A DNA stretch of 64,000 bases from Pycnococcus provasolii (Eukaryota > Chlorophyta > Pseudoscourfieldiophyceae > Pseudoscourfieldiales > Pycnococcaceae). The DNA lies in contig OW568890.1 in the NCBI GenBank assembly GCA_938743325.2, forward strand, positions 310,001 through 374,000, written 5' to 3'. The notes under the pieces were generated by a model, which saw only the letters and a program-made list of their open reading frames with translations, was not told the origin of the DNA and made no database searches. Made by a program: the position numbers and the translations under genes. Below are positions 44,997 through 53,803 of this stretch, one piece after another. Within the stretch, counting starts at the first letter, position 1. Each line of letters begins with the position of its first letter.

Positions 44997-45608
44997 ATGC
45001 CGCTCGTTCGTGCTCGTGCTCGTGCTGGTAGTGCTCGTGCTCGTGCCTTCGCCTTGTCTGGTGCTGTCTTTGATAGTCATGATGTGGTCGCGGTGGATAG
45101 GGGTATTAGTGTATTTGCTGGTGTAGGTGCGGTGGATTGTGGGGATGCACTGGGGATTCACACGCACTCGCAGCGATGCGCGTGCGCGTCTTGTGCGCGC
45201 AAGCGTATGAGTAGGGCAGAGTGCGCGTGCGGAGGTGTGCGCGGGTCACACACAAGCACGTGTGTGAGAGGTCGCCGTGTGTCGTCGTATGAGTGCGCGT
45301 GCGGAGGTGTGCGCGGGTCACACACATGCACGTGTGTGAGAGGCGCAACCCTTGAATCTACCTCGGCCGCCGGAGCTGGGTTTGCAGCGTCCGCGCGTGG
45401 AGCAGCGCGCTTAATGTCGTCTCAAGCAGCAGGTGCTGCCGTCGTCGACGCGGCTCCAACGACGATGCACGAGCTTCCGAACCAACAGGTGAAAGTTCTC
45501 GTGCACCAGCTTCTTGAACAGCTCACACTAGACAGCGTGAAGCGCAAGAGAAAGAGGAAGATGAACAAGCATAAGTACCGAAAGAGGCGAAAGGCGACGA
45601 ATCGGTAG
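44997..45608 (+). CDS. Mitochondrial ribosomal protein mS38 (AURKAIP1/COX24-like), start uncertain
   Basis: The C-terminal 22 residues, KRKRKRKMNKHKYRKRRKAT and NR, are the hallmark of the mS38/COX24 family, a short basic protein of the mitochondrial small ribosomal subunit. The preceding QVKVLVHQLLEQLTLDSV fits the family's helix. The frame is open to ATG 44997, giving 203 aa whose first 20 residues are Arg/Ala-rich (LVRARARAGSARARA), like a mitochondrial presequence. The middle is a Cys-rich stretch with an in-frame 72-bp duplication, unlike the family, and may be an unrecognised intron; a minimal product from ATG 45414 would be 64 aa. It neighbours a histidine phosphatase convergently. Confidence 0.6.
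   Translation: MPLVRARARAGSARARAFALSGAVFDSHDVVAVDRGISVFAGVGAVDCGDALGIHTHSQRCACASCARKRMSRAECACGGVRGSHTSTCVRGRRVSSYECACGGVRGSHTCTCVRGATLESTSAAGAGFAASARGAARLMSSQAAGAAVVDAAPTTMHELPNQQVKVLVHQLLEQLTLDSVKRKRKRKMNKHKYRKRRKATNR
45220..45343 (+). repeat. In-frame tandem duplication, period 72 bp
   Basis: AGTGCGCGTGCGGAGGTGTG, then CGCGGGTCACACACA, occurs at 45220 and again at 45292; in the mS38 frame it encodes ECACGGVRGSHTSTCVRG and ECACGGVRGSHTCTCVRG. Confidence 0.85.
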
Positions 45609-45694
45609 GGCAACGCGCGTGTGTTGCTTTTTCGATTGTGTTAAAACGAACGAATACAATTACACGAACGAATAAATAGCCAGTCAGTTTATGT

Positions 45695-46426
45695 TTATCC
45701 ACCAACACGTTCGCCACCTTTCGTGCTCGTGTTATCGAGCTCGACGACAATGCCGTCGTACGTCCACTCGACAGTGTCAACGCTGTCCCCGTCGAAAGCG
45801 ACTGTAAGCGAGTACACGCCGCAGTTTTTGATGTGCGGCACGGTTTTGGACGACGACGACGACGACGACGAGTTCATGTTCGCATACTCGAGGAGCGTTC
45901 CCATGGCGCCTCCGTGGCTCACGACGAGTATGTGCGGTGGCGAAATATCGTCGTTATCGGTGACAGCCGCGTGTTTGTGTGCAATTTCAGCGACTGCTTG
46001 TACCATTCTCTCCAGCATTTGCTGCGAGCTTTCCCCTCCTTCCGGCGTTCCTGTTCTCAGCGCATGTTTCTGCTCGTGTGTCAAAGATGCCCACGTTTTC
46101 CCTTCGACGTGTGAGCCCATGGCGCGTTCTCGCAGTCTGGCATCTGCCTGAACTTTGTGCTTTGTGTTTGCGATATCCACGATGACTTTCGCGGTGTTCG
46201 ACGCGCGTGCGAGGTCGCTGGAGAAGACGGCGGCGTACTTGCACGCGATAGAGTGCTGTACGAGTAGGCGGGCAATGGCTTGCGCTTGTGTGAGTCCGTT
46301 TTCGTTGAGCGGTATGTCCGTTTGTCCTTGCAGTTTTTTCTTGGAGTTCCACGCCGTCTCGCCGTGGCGCAGCAGGTGAACGACGCACTTGCACTTGCCT
46401 CCATGGGGGGACAGACCCGACTCCAT
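45695..46426 (-). CDS. Histidine phosphatase / phosphoglycerate-mutase-like protein
   Basis: A 243-aa protein from ATG 46426. The RHG motif LLRHGETAWN places the phospho-accepting His at 21; the second catalytic His is in VVSHGGAMGT; the acid residue lies in RLRERAMGSHVEGKTW. LNENGLTQAQAIARLL and VFSSDLARASNTAKVI are also typical of cofactor-dependent PGM-like phosphatases such as TIGAR/GpmB relatives. The actual substrate (sugar phosphate or other) is open. A Ser run (SSSSSSSS) sits in a loop near the end. The upstream region toward the divergent helicase gene carries CCCTAA repeats. Confidence 0.85.
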   Translation of the reverse strand: MESGLSPHGGKCKCVVHLLRHGETAWNSKKKLQGQTDIPLNENGLTQAQAIARLLVQHSIACKYAAVFSSDLARASNTAKVIVDIANTKHKVQADARLRERAMGSHVEGKTWASLTHEQKHALRTGTPEGGESSQQMLERMVQAVAEIAHKHAAVTDNDDISPPHILVVSHGGAMGTLLEYANMNSSSSSSSSKTVPHIKNCGVYSLTVAFDGDSVDTVEWTYDGIVVELDNTSTKGGERVGG

Positions 46427-46490
46427 CAAAAAAGATGACCCACCCTCAAGGATGACAAACCCATTAATCCAAGAATCCAACCATCGGGCT

Positions 46491-46570
46491 AACCCCTAAC
46501 CCCTAACCCTGGAGACAACCCTAACCCCTAAAACCCGCTAACCCTAAACCCCGCTAACCCTAACCCTAAT
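46491..46570 (-). repeat. CCCTAA/CCCCTAA repeats in a bidirectional promoter
   Basis: AACCCCTAACCCCTAACCCT, then ACCCTAACCCCTAAAACC and CGCTAACCCTAACCCTAA, lie between the divergent phosphatase (ATG 46426, minus) and helicase (ATG 46805, plus). Confidence 0.85.
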
Positions 46571-46804
46571 TGAGATCCCGGGCCCGGGGGCGGAGAAGAT
46601 GCAGAAGGAGACGCAGAAAGCAACAGAACCGCACAAAAGTTACTGTACGGCCGCCCCTCTGAATTCTTCTCTTCTTTTCCTCCTCCTCCTGTCACCTGTG
46701 CCAGTTCTCCCTTTCCTTTCCGCGCCCCCTTTCTGATCCTGTTCCCGCGAGACATCTACATCCCGGGAGGCGGCTGCATCAGATCACTCCTCATAGAGAA
46801 GTAT

Positions 46805-48790
46805 ATGCTCTCCGCCCTTTCCCGTATAAGCTCGCGCTCTCGTCCACTCTCTTCGGCAACTTCTTCTTCCGGGTTTGGATTCCGGGTTAGGTTCGGCAAC
46901 TCATCTGCCTCGCGCTTCTCTTCTTCTAGTGTGACGATGGCGTCTTCCGATGGTTCTGGGCGACAAGGACCACCCAGGCCTCAGTCAGGAGGACGAGGTG
47001 GGGCGCGCATAAACTTCTCCACCACGACGAACGGGGCGGGGAACGGCAACGGCAACGGAAACGCCAACCAAGGGGGCGGCAACGGCGGCAACGCGTCGAA
47101 CAACCGCAACAACAGTCGATCGGGACGACGTGGCAAGAAAAGACCCGCGTCCGCAGCGCCATCGCCCGGACCCGCGCCACACGCACAACCACAACCTCAA
47201 GTTGCGGCAGCGCCGGCGCCACATCAAGCCAAGAAGTCAGCGATCGACACGGACCCAGATGCGCCTCTCGTCGCCACGCTCGCGTCTTCAGGTGTCTCGC
47301 CGACGACGCTCACTGCACTCAACCAGATGGGAATCGTCAGGCTCTCGCCCGTGCAAGTGGAGTCCATCCCGGTCGCCATGGCGGGAAATGACGTGCTCGC
47401 GAAAGCACGCACGGGAACGGGAAAGACGCTCGCTTTTCTTGTGCCCACGCTCGAACGTCTCTCGCGTAATCCAACCGCGCCTACGAAGGTGCCGTCCGGC
47501 CACGTGCTCCCCATACGTTCGCTCGTTCTCTCGTCGACGCGCGAGCTCGCGAACCAAATCAGCACCGAGTGCCGACGCCTGACATCGGGACGCAGCTTCC
47601 GGTCAGAGTGCATCGTCGGCGGAACGAACATCAAGGGCGACCAGCGCGCGCTCACGGCACACGGCGGAACCAATATGACGGACCTGCTCGTCGCGACACC
47701 AGGACGACTGTGGGACCACATCGAGAACACGCCAGGGTTCCGCGAGGCACTGCGGTCCGTGCAGGTGCTCATCCTCGACGAGTGCGATCAGCTGCTCGAC
47801 CAGGGATTTCAGCAGGCGATCGAACGCATCATCCAGCAGCTGCCTCGCGAACGGCAGACGCTGCTCTTCTCGGCAACCGTGCCCCCGAGGATGCAGAAGG
47901 TGCTTCACCTTGCGCTGAAGCCGAAGCACGAAACGGTGGACGTCGTCGGCGCCGATGCGCAGGCAACGCACGAGACGATCCCGCAGAGCTATGCCGTGCA
48001 CCGTGGGGAGGACACAATGCCCGCACTCGCCGTTGCGCTGCTCTCGGAGCTCGGGACGCGCCCGACGGACTACAAAATCATGGTGTTCCTTCCCACCGCT
48101 CGCCAGACGCAATTCGCGGCAGAGGTGATGCGCAACGCGCTTCCCTCGCTCCTCGGCGCGCTTGGTGGCATCTGCTCGGCGGACGATATCTACGAGATTC
48201 ACAGCCGCAAGAGCCAGACGTACCGCACGCGCGTGTCCGATCAATTTCGCAAGGCGCGTCGTGGTGTATTGCTCAGCAGCGACGTTTCCGCGCGTGGCAT
48301 GGATTATCCTGACATCACGCTGGTGATTCAAGCTGGAACGCCGAGCAATCGTGAGCAGTACGTGCACCGCATTGGCCGAACGGGACGTGCAGGCAAGGTG
48401 GGTGGCCACGGCCTTCTTCTGCTCGCGGACTACGAGCGCAAATTCGTGAACAACCTCTCCGACCTCCCGATCACGGAGGTGGCGCAGCCGCTCGCTTACC
48501 GCGTAGCCTCAGGTGCCTCGCCTCCTCTTCCTGATGTCGCGTCTCTATCGCGCGTTATTCACGGCGCGGCGAGCAATGTGGATGCCGAACTGGGCGGGCA
48601 GGCTTACCAGGCATGGCTTGGGTACTACAACGGCTTGGGCAAGATTACTGGATGGAGCAAACCTCAGCTCGTGTCAACCGCGAATGAACTGAGCCGCAGC
48701 GTATTTGGTCGTACGGCTGTTCCAGCGCTGATGAAGAAGACGGTTGGCATGATGGGCTTGAAGGGCGTTCCTGGCCTTGTGGTCAAGTAG
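46805..48790 (+). CDS. DEAD-box family RNA helicase with DECD motif II, probably organellar
   Basis: A 661-aa protein. The first 45 residues are Ser/Arg-rich without acids, like an organelle presequence (a second ATG at residue 45 could give a second form). A Gly/Asn-rich disordered segment follows. Core motifs: Q-motif region, ARTGTGKT (201-208), SSTRELANQ, TPGRL, DECD (about 324-327) in place of DEAD, SAT, SARGMDYPDI, HRIGRTGRAG. The overall fit is to plant RH25/26/31 and yeast Mss116-type helicases, which remodel organellar or nuclear structured RNA. DECD itself is known from UAP56/Sub2 but uncommon in this subgroup. It is divergent from the histidine phosphatase gene. Confidence 0.88.
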   Translation: MLSALSRISSRSRPLSSATSSSGFGFRVRFGNSSASRFSSSSVTMASSDGSGRQGPPRPQSGGRGGARINFSTTTNGAGNGNGNGNANQGGGNGGNASNNRNNSRSGRRGKKRPASAAPSPGPAPHAQPQPQVAAAPAPHQAKKSAIDTDPDAPLVATLASSGVSPTTLTALNQMGIVRLSPVQVESIPVAMAGNDVLAKARTGTGKTLAFLVPTLERLSRNPTAPTKVPSGHVLPIRSLVLSSTRELANQISTECRRLTSGRSFRSECIVGGTNIKGDQRALTAHGGTNMTDLLVATPGRLWDHIENTPGFREALRSVQVLILDECDQLLDQGFQQAIERIIQQLPRERQTLLFSATVPPRMQKVLHLALKPKHETVDVVGADAQATHETIPQSYAVHRGEDTMPALAVALLSELGTRPTDYKIMVFLPTARQTQFAAEVMRNALPSLLGALGGICSADDIYEIHSRKSQTYRTRVSDQFRKARRGVLLSSDVSARGMDYPDITLVIQAGTPSNREQYVHRIGRTGRAGKVGGHGLLLLADYERKFVNNLSDLPITEVAQPLAYRVASGASPPLPDVASLSRVIHGAASNVDAELGGQAYQAWLGYYNGLGKITGWSKPQLVSTANELSRSVFGRTAVPALMKKTVGMMGLKGVPGLVVK

Positions 48791-49303
48791 AAGAAGAACG
48801 TGTGCGTGTGTGGTCGAGAGCTTTGTGGTATCGTAGTCCAACAAACAATCGAAAAAAAACACAATTTTTTATGATCTGTATTAGTCAATCAATTGTTGTG
48901 TAATGATGGAATAAAAATAAATCTTCAAAAGCGTGTTTCTTCAAATCCTACTGTATTTACATAATAATAAATCCAACTATTTGAGATTTTAAAAATGGGT
49001 TGGCCATACCTTAACTTAGCTGTCCATCTGTATCTTGCGGAGGAATCGAATCCTAAAAATGGCGTGGGATCCAATCCAATCCAGGCAAGGCTGGCTGCCC
49101 CTAGCTGGGGTACCCAAACCCCCAATCCATCCGCCGCCCATCCTTCCTTTCCCTTAAAAACCCCTAACCCCTAACCCCTAACCTAAAATCCCCCCCCCCT
49201 CCCCCCCCCCCCCAGATCTACGGGGACAAACCTGGGCTCGCTATCCACTTCGGGTCGTGAAGTTCTTCCGCCACAAACCTCTCCCTCATTCCCACGTTCC
49301 ACC
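48791..49303. other. Intergenic region with CCCCTAA motifs
   Basis: AT-rich after the helicase stop (48840-48990). AAACCCCTAACCCCTAACCC at 49158-49177, then a C-rich run (49189-49213) precede the bL34 start by about 90-145 bp. No gene seen. Confidence 0.5.
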
Positions 49304-49717
49304 ATGCCGGCGTTCGCGCTTCGTTCTGCGTGCTCAAGTGTGCGTGCCTGCCGCCCCTCCGCACGCGCTGCCACCCCTCTCAGACTGGGGCGTGCGTCCT
49401 GCGCGCTAGCACCCTCATGCTCATCCTCTCTCTCTGCACGCTCCGCCATCGCGTCGCGCTCACTCCTCACTGTGCAGGCTCCCATCGTTGCACCCACCAT
49501 GGCGCCTTTCCGACGAGCCATGCCCGCGGTCGAGTGCAACCGCAAAAAGGGACTGGGAGGAACGCTGTCCGGAACACGTCGAGCATCCGCGCGAACGAGC
49601 GGGTGGAGAACGCGCAACAAGAGCGTGTCAGGGAAAAAGGTGATTGCCGCGCGACGCAAGAAGGGGCGACACACCATCGCGCCGGCTTCTATCCGCAAGG
49701 CGAACGGAAAGAAGTAA
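49304..49717 (+). CDS. Organellar (probably plastid) ribosomal protein bL34
   Basis: A 137-aa precursor. The C-terminal 50 residues are the mature bL34: KKGLGGTLSGTRRASARTSG, then WRTRNKSVSGKKVIAARRKK and GRHTI match the TxRTxGFRxRMxTxxGRxVIxxRRxKGR pattern. The first 75-80 residues are Ser/Ala/Arg-rich without acidic residues, as for a transit peptide. bL34 is a small basic protein of the bacterial-type large ribosomal subunit. Plastid rather than mitochondrial targeting is likely from the long Ser-rich leader but not proven. Followed 30 bp later by the dispersed 3' element, copy D. Confidence 0.85.
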   Translation: MPAFALRSACSSVRACRPSARAATPLRLGRASCALAPSCSSSLSARSAIASRSLLTVQAPIVAPTMAPFRRAMPAVECNRKKGLGGTLSGTRRASARTSGWRTRNKSVSGKKVIAARRKKGRHTIAPASIRKANGKK

Positions 49718-49747
49718 ATACACGGGAAAGTTTGAGCTCGAGGAGCT

Positions 49748-49835
49748 GCTCGATTCAGTAATAGAATGGAGTTTGCTTCGTTCACATAGTCGGTCCATCT
49801 ATTCACACCACTCACATTCTCACCAACCAGTGCTA
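49748..49835 (+). repeat. Dispersed 3'-flanking element, copy D
   Basis: GCTCGATTCAGTAATAGAAT, GGAGTTTGCTTCGTTCAC, CGGTCCATCTATTCACACCA, CTCACATTCTCACCAACCAG: the same order of words as copies A and B, starting 30 bp after the bL34 stop. Confidence 0.75.
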
Positions 49836-49914
49836 CCCCTCCACCGGCAGAGGTGGTGGTTTCCTCAGGTTGTTTACAAAAGCACTTTCACGAATTTACA
49901 ACTTAAGGGAGCTT

Positions 49915-51738
49915 CTACAAACTTTTGGCTTCCAAAGATTGTAGAGCTCCAAGAGATCTACCAAGCGAAGCAACAATGCCTCCCAACGCTCTCGCATTGT
50001 CCTGCGCACCTCCCGACGCGGCGTTCACCTCGAAACAGTCTTCGAGGTGGTCGGCGTTCGGATAGTTGGTGGGACAACGTCCGAACAAAAGTGAAATTGG
50101 CGCGACGGATAAGCCACGTGCAACAGCCAGTCGCGCGGCAAAGTCGCGCGCGGATGGAAGGTGCGGATTCCGCTCAACGCTGCTCGCACGAAGCCAGTCG
50201 CAGCTCACCAAAAGCCGACATCCGACAAATGGATGACACGCGACGCGCGTAAGCGCGCCATCCGTGCAATCTGAAAGATCGCACTCAACATCCGCCAACG
50301 AAGATGCCAGCGAAGCGCGAGCACGCGTTGCCAGCGCGGAGTGCGACCGCTCCACGGCGGAAGCAAGCAAGTGCTCAATTGCCGAATGGCGGGGTGCATG
50401 GCGTGCCGCATTCGCGAGCGCGCCAGATCGTGCACCCATGACGCGCGTTCCCGCGATGCCAGGTGCACCGAACACAAGGCCGTGATCCGTCAGCATTGCC
50501 GCCGGCGCGTAGGGAAAGTCGCCGCCAACTCCGATGGGTGGTGCGCTCGCCGCATTCGCGTACAGCTCGATAGCCGTGGCGTCGACGAGAAGGTGCGTGG
50601 CATCGGCATCGACGTGAGACATTCCCTTCTTCTGCTGCTTCTCGCGCTGATCCATTAATATGCCGTGAAGCTGGCGCATCGTCGGCGCGTCAAAGGCGTG
50701 CCCCGCGACGGCAGACCCTTGAAACAGCACGAGCAGGCGCACGCGCCCCGTTGTTGCGAGCGCGCCCATAAGTGTCTTCACGAGCTCAACATCGTACCGC
50801 ACCTTTCGTGTGCCTCTGCCCGACGAGCCGTTGGCATCGGCGTCGTCGCGCGACGGCGGCCAAAAGTACACGCGAACACCTCGCGATGCGGACATCTGCG
50901 ACGCAAACTCCGCGCAGCCTTCGGGGAATGCATCCTGCGGTGGAGGCCACTGAATGATGATCGCGTCGCCGTGGCGCATAGGCACGGCAGCGAAGCATGC
51001 CGCCAGTGCGGCGGCACGCCCGCGAAAGAGGCACGTATTGCCTGTCGATAGATGGGCCGGTGCATCGAGCGTCGTACTAAGAAGGTTCGCGACGCTACTG
51101 TTCGCATCCAAAATGGCACCAAGAGGAACGGCATCGGCACCCGCGGTTGTGTCAGCCCAAGCTGAAGCTCTTGGGTCAGGCGTCACGCCTCCCGACGCAC
51201 AGCACGTCGTGAGCGCGTCGAGCATATCTCTCGTCGCACCAGCGGGCACGGCGTGCACCGCCGCGTGCCTGCGCTTTGTGCTGAGCGCGTCCGAACCCTC
51301 TGCAACAACGAGCATTTCGTCCGGCGGTCGTTCATCGTCCGAGTCTATTTCACACTCCAGGTCGTCTTCGCCAAGCTCATCTTCGTCGCCCGCGTCGTCT
51401 CCGTTTTCACCGTCCGCTCGCATCGCCTTGAGTTTTCTCGCCGCCCTATGCGCCTCCTCGTCAGTGACATGTTCGGTATTGTGTTCGTCTGCAACCGCTT
51501 CCGCCCTGTTTCGCAGCTTGCGCTTGAGCCTCTGGTGTCTGTTAGCGTGGTAGGTAGCACGCGCTTGGGCAGCCTGCGCGATTGCGGGTGCGCGCTCGTT
51601 GATCAAGTTCGCAAATGCGTCGGTCGCATCGGCAGGAAGGCGGAACGGCGCTGCGTCTTGTTCAGAAGCAGAAGGTTCAGAAGGCACGCGTGCATGTTTG
51701 AAGGACGGCGCCAAGATGTGACCGCCAGAGGGGGGCAT
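49915..51738 (-). CDS. Degenerate aminotransferase-like (PLP fold type I) protein
   Basis: A 607-aa protein from ATG 51738. The N-terminal 190 residues are basic/acidic low complexity (RLKRKLRNRAEAVA, then DDAGDEDELGEDDLECEID). The C-terminal 400 residues have the layout of class I/II aminotransferases such as ACC synthase: DAIIIQWPPPQDAFPEGCAE, RGVRVYFWPP, THLLVDATAIELYANAAS (position of the Asp that contacts the PLP ring) and GLVFGAPGIAGTRVMGARSG aligned with the SLSK-x-x-G-LPG-x-R-x-G block. The catalytic Lys is absent there, so the protein may be an inactive regulator; the fold call itself is moderate. No targeting peptide evident. Confidence 0.5.
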   Translation of the reverse strand: MPPSGGHILAPSFKHARVPSEPSASEQDAAPFRLPADATDAFANLINERAPAIAQAAQARATYHANRHQRLKRKLRNRAEAVADEHNTEHVTDEEAHRAARKLKAMRADGENGDDAGDEDELGEDDLECEIDSDDERPPDEMLVVAEGSDALSTKRRHAAVHAVPAGATRDMLDALTTCCASGGVTPDPRASAWADTTAGADAVPLGAILDANSSVANLLSTTLDAPAHLSTGNTCLFRGRAAALAACFAAVPMRHGDAIIIQWPPPQDAFPEGCAEFASQMSASRGVRVYFWPPSRDDADANGSSGRGTRKVRYDVELVKTLMGALATTGRVRLLVLFQGSAVAGHAFDAPTMRQLHGILMDQREKQQKKGMSHVDADATHLLVDATAIELYANAASAPPIGVGGDFPYAPAAMLTDHGLVFGAPGIAGTRVMGARSGALANAARHAPRHSAIEHLLASAVERSHSALATRARASLASSLADVECDLSDCTDGALTRVACHPFVGCRLLVSCDWLRASSVERNPHLPSARDFAARLAVARGLSVAPISLLFGRCPTNYPNADHLEDCFEVNAASGGAQDNARALGGIVASLGRSLGALQSLEAKSL

Positions 51739-52110
51739 GGATGAGGCGCCTTGAACGCCTAACTAATGCTTAATGTTAGCCCTAACCCACACTGCCCTTA
51801 AAAACCCCGAACGAGCAACGAGAAGAGAAGTTTGCCCAGGGGAATAACCCCGAGAGAATCCATTGCTTGATCAATCACTGGGCCCCATTCCGACCTGTCA
51901 GCTTTTGGGGTGATTAAGTCGTGATTTCCCTGATTTGGGATCGATCGCCCTTGCCCTTCCCAATCGGAATTCTGCCTCCTTGGATTCGATCGCCTTACAG
52001 TAACCTTCCCCATCAAAAGCAAACAAAGTGGTTTCCTAGCCTTGCAACTTGCCCTTTAGGTGTCGGCTTGCCCTTACCTTAAGGCTTGCTTGTGCTCCGC
52101 GATCTCAACA
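51739..52110. other. Divergent promoter region
   Basis: Separates the aminotransferase-like gene (minus) from the two-TM protein gene (plus). AGCCCTAACCC at about 51777-51787 is close to the minus-strand start. No gene seen. Confidence 0.45.
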
Positions 52111-53703
52111 ATGGGCGCGGCGCCGTCCCTCCTGCTGTCCCAAGGGATGTCTTCTTCAGGGCAGCAGCGTGAGTCTTCTAGGTCTTCTCACGCTGCTCTC
52201 GGGTCTGCTCTCGTCTATGACACCTCACAGGCCTCACAGGCCTTGGCTGGGAACTCGAGAACTCCTCGAAGTTCGCCCTCGAGTTCGCCCTCCTCGGTGG
52301 TGGCTTCTTCGCGGCAACATAATAACACCTTAAGGACAACTCCTCCAACTACGGGTAGATATTCGCCGCTCATCGTCGAACAGCTCGGAGACAGAAGGAG
52401 AACCACGCTGCCCAAGAGCTCGCCGCGCGTGGGGGCAACAGAACGCGCGCCGTCGCCGTTCTGGGCAACGAGGAACGTCTCGCCGTCGCCATCAAAGTCA
52501 ACCAATTCCCCAACCAAGGAGAGGCACGTGAGCTTTGGGCCGGAGCAGAGGTGGGAACCTATGCTCGCTAAGGAAGAGTCGTTCGAAAACAGACGCAGGG
52601 CGCAAAAACTCGCGGCTGAACGACTCGCGACGACCGACACAGCCGCCACTAAGGCGAGAAAGCAGGCAAGCGCGAGCTCAACTCTGGATGCGACGACGAC
52701 GACGACGGCGGCGGCGACGGCGATGCTGCTGCCAACGAGCAACAGCGTACCCAGTATTCGCTCGGTGTCGCCCATCCGACAGCGCGTCAAGAATGCCGCA
52801 GCCGTCTCCCCGTGGAGTCGGCAAAGCCTACGCGAGGTTGCGGAGGCGAACGCAAGCGTTCGCGCTCGCTCGCCTGCTCGACAACGGCCGGGCACGGGCA
52901 GCTCGCCAAACGCCGCCGCTTCCACCAACAGGCGAAGTCCCCAGCGCGGATCTGCGACGGGTACGAGTCCCGTACGCGGAAGGCCGAGAACGTCCGCCAG
53001 TCAGCAGCTTGCGTACGCGCTCGCTCCCGACGACCTGCTGCCGGCGCAGAACTCAGCGCCGACGCTGAGTTACACGTCGTCACCGTCGAGCCGACGCGCG
53101 AGAAGCCCTGTACGCAGGACAGCGCAGAACTCACCTGGCCAGAAAGGTTGGTCACCAGCCAAGACTGCCATCCCTTCGTTCAAGCAGCACACTTCGCTTC
53201 AGGATTCCGCGCAACTTTACAGCGCCGCCGCCATTGCCGGGTCGTCGAGAAAACAGTACACTATGGCGGCGGAAGCCCCAGCTAAGCTGTCAACAAATGA
53301 AAACATCCCAGCGAGAAGGGCGCGAAGTACATCAAAACCGTCAAGTCCGTCCGTTTACGTGCCGACGCTCATTGCCCGCGAGCGCGAAACTTGGATGAAG
53401 CACGTCACGCTCTTCGACGCGATGCGCGCACGACCTCTCGCATCGCTGGGGGCGCTTTCAGCCACAGTCCTGGTGGCGGCGGCGGCAGGTTGGCTGGCGG
53501 CGACGTCGTCTTCACCGCCACCGCCGCCACGGACAGATAGATGGCAGCTCTTTTACCAACCCCCCGCCTCGACGGCAAGTAGGCGAGGTGTAGATATTCT
53601 CGCGGACGCGGTGCTATACCTATTTTTGGCGATCGCCACTATCGTTCTTGCAGAATTTTCCATGCGAAGACTGTCTGAACCCGCCAGAAGAGTGCACGAG
53701 TGA
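52111..53703 (+). CDS. Ser/Pro-rich protein with two C-terminal TM segments, possible N-myristoylation
   Basis: 530 aa from ATG 52111, the first ATG of the frame. MGAAPSLL has Gly2 and Ser6, as N-myristoyltransferase substrates do. Residues about 20-410 are low-complexity, rich in Ser, Arg, Pro, with many SP/TP sites (RSPARQRPG, NRRSPQRG, SPSPSK), probable targets of proline-directed kinases. Two hydrophobic segments lie at about 445-468 (LGALSATVLVAAAAGWLAAT) and 491-512 (LADAVLYLFLAIATIVLAEF), separated by a Pro-rich loop, leaving a short basic tail. The family is unknown. Membrane tethering at both ends would be unusual, if real. Confidence 0.6.
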   Translation: MGAAPSLLLSQGMSSSGQQRESSRSSHAALGSALVYDTSQASQALAGNSRTPRSSPSSSPSSVVASSRQHNNTLRTTPPTTGRYSPLIVEQLGDRRRTTLPKSSPRVGATERAPSPFWATRNVSPSPSKSTNSPTKERHVSFGPEQRWEPMLAKEESFENRRRAQKLAAERLATTDTAATKARKQASASSTLDATTTTTAAATAMLLPTSNSVPSIRSVSPIRQRVKNAAAVSPWSRQSLREVAEANASVRARSPARQRPGTGSSPNAAASTNRRSPQRGSATGTSPVRGRPRTSASQQLAYALAPDDLLPAQNSAPTLSYTSSPSSRRARSPVRRTAQNSPGQKGWSPAKTAIPSFKQHTSLQDSAQLYSAAAIAGSSRKQYTMAAEAPAKLSTNENIPARRARSTSKPSSPSVYVPTLIARERETWMKHVTLFDAMRARPLASLGALSATVLVAAAAGWLAATSSSPPPPPRTDRWQLFYQPPASTASRRGVDILADAVLYLFLAIATIVLAEFSMRRLSEPARRVHE

Positions 53704-53803
53704 ACAACGTAGTAACAGGTAAACTAGACTTTCAGTAAAAAAAAGTCAGGTGTATAATCTATTGGATTTATTATGTTGTTACCTTTATGGATAGTATATC
53801 TTG

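Noticed and set aside
45831-46151. Frames antisense to the histidine phosphatase
   Set aside because: Mirror of the real gene, whose catalytic motifs are intact on the minus strand.
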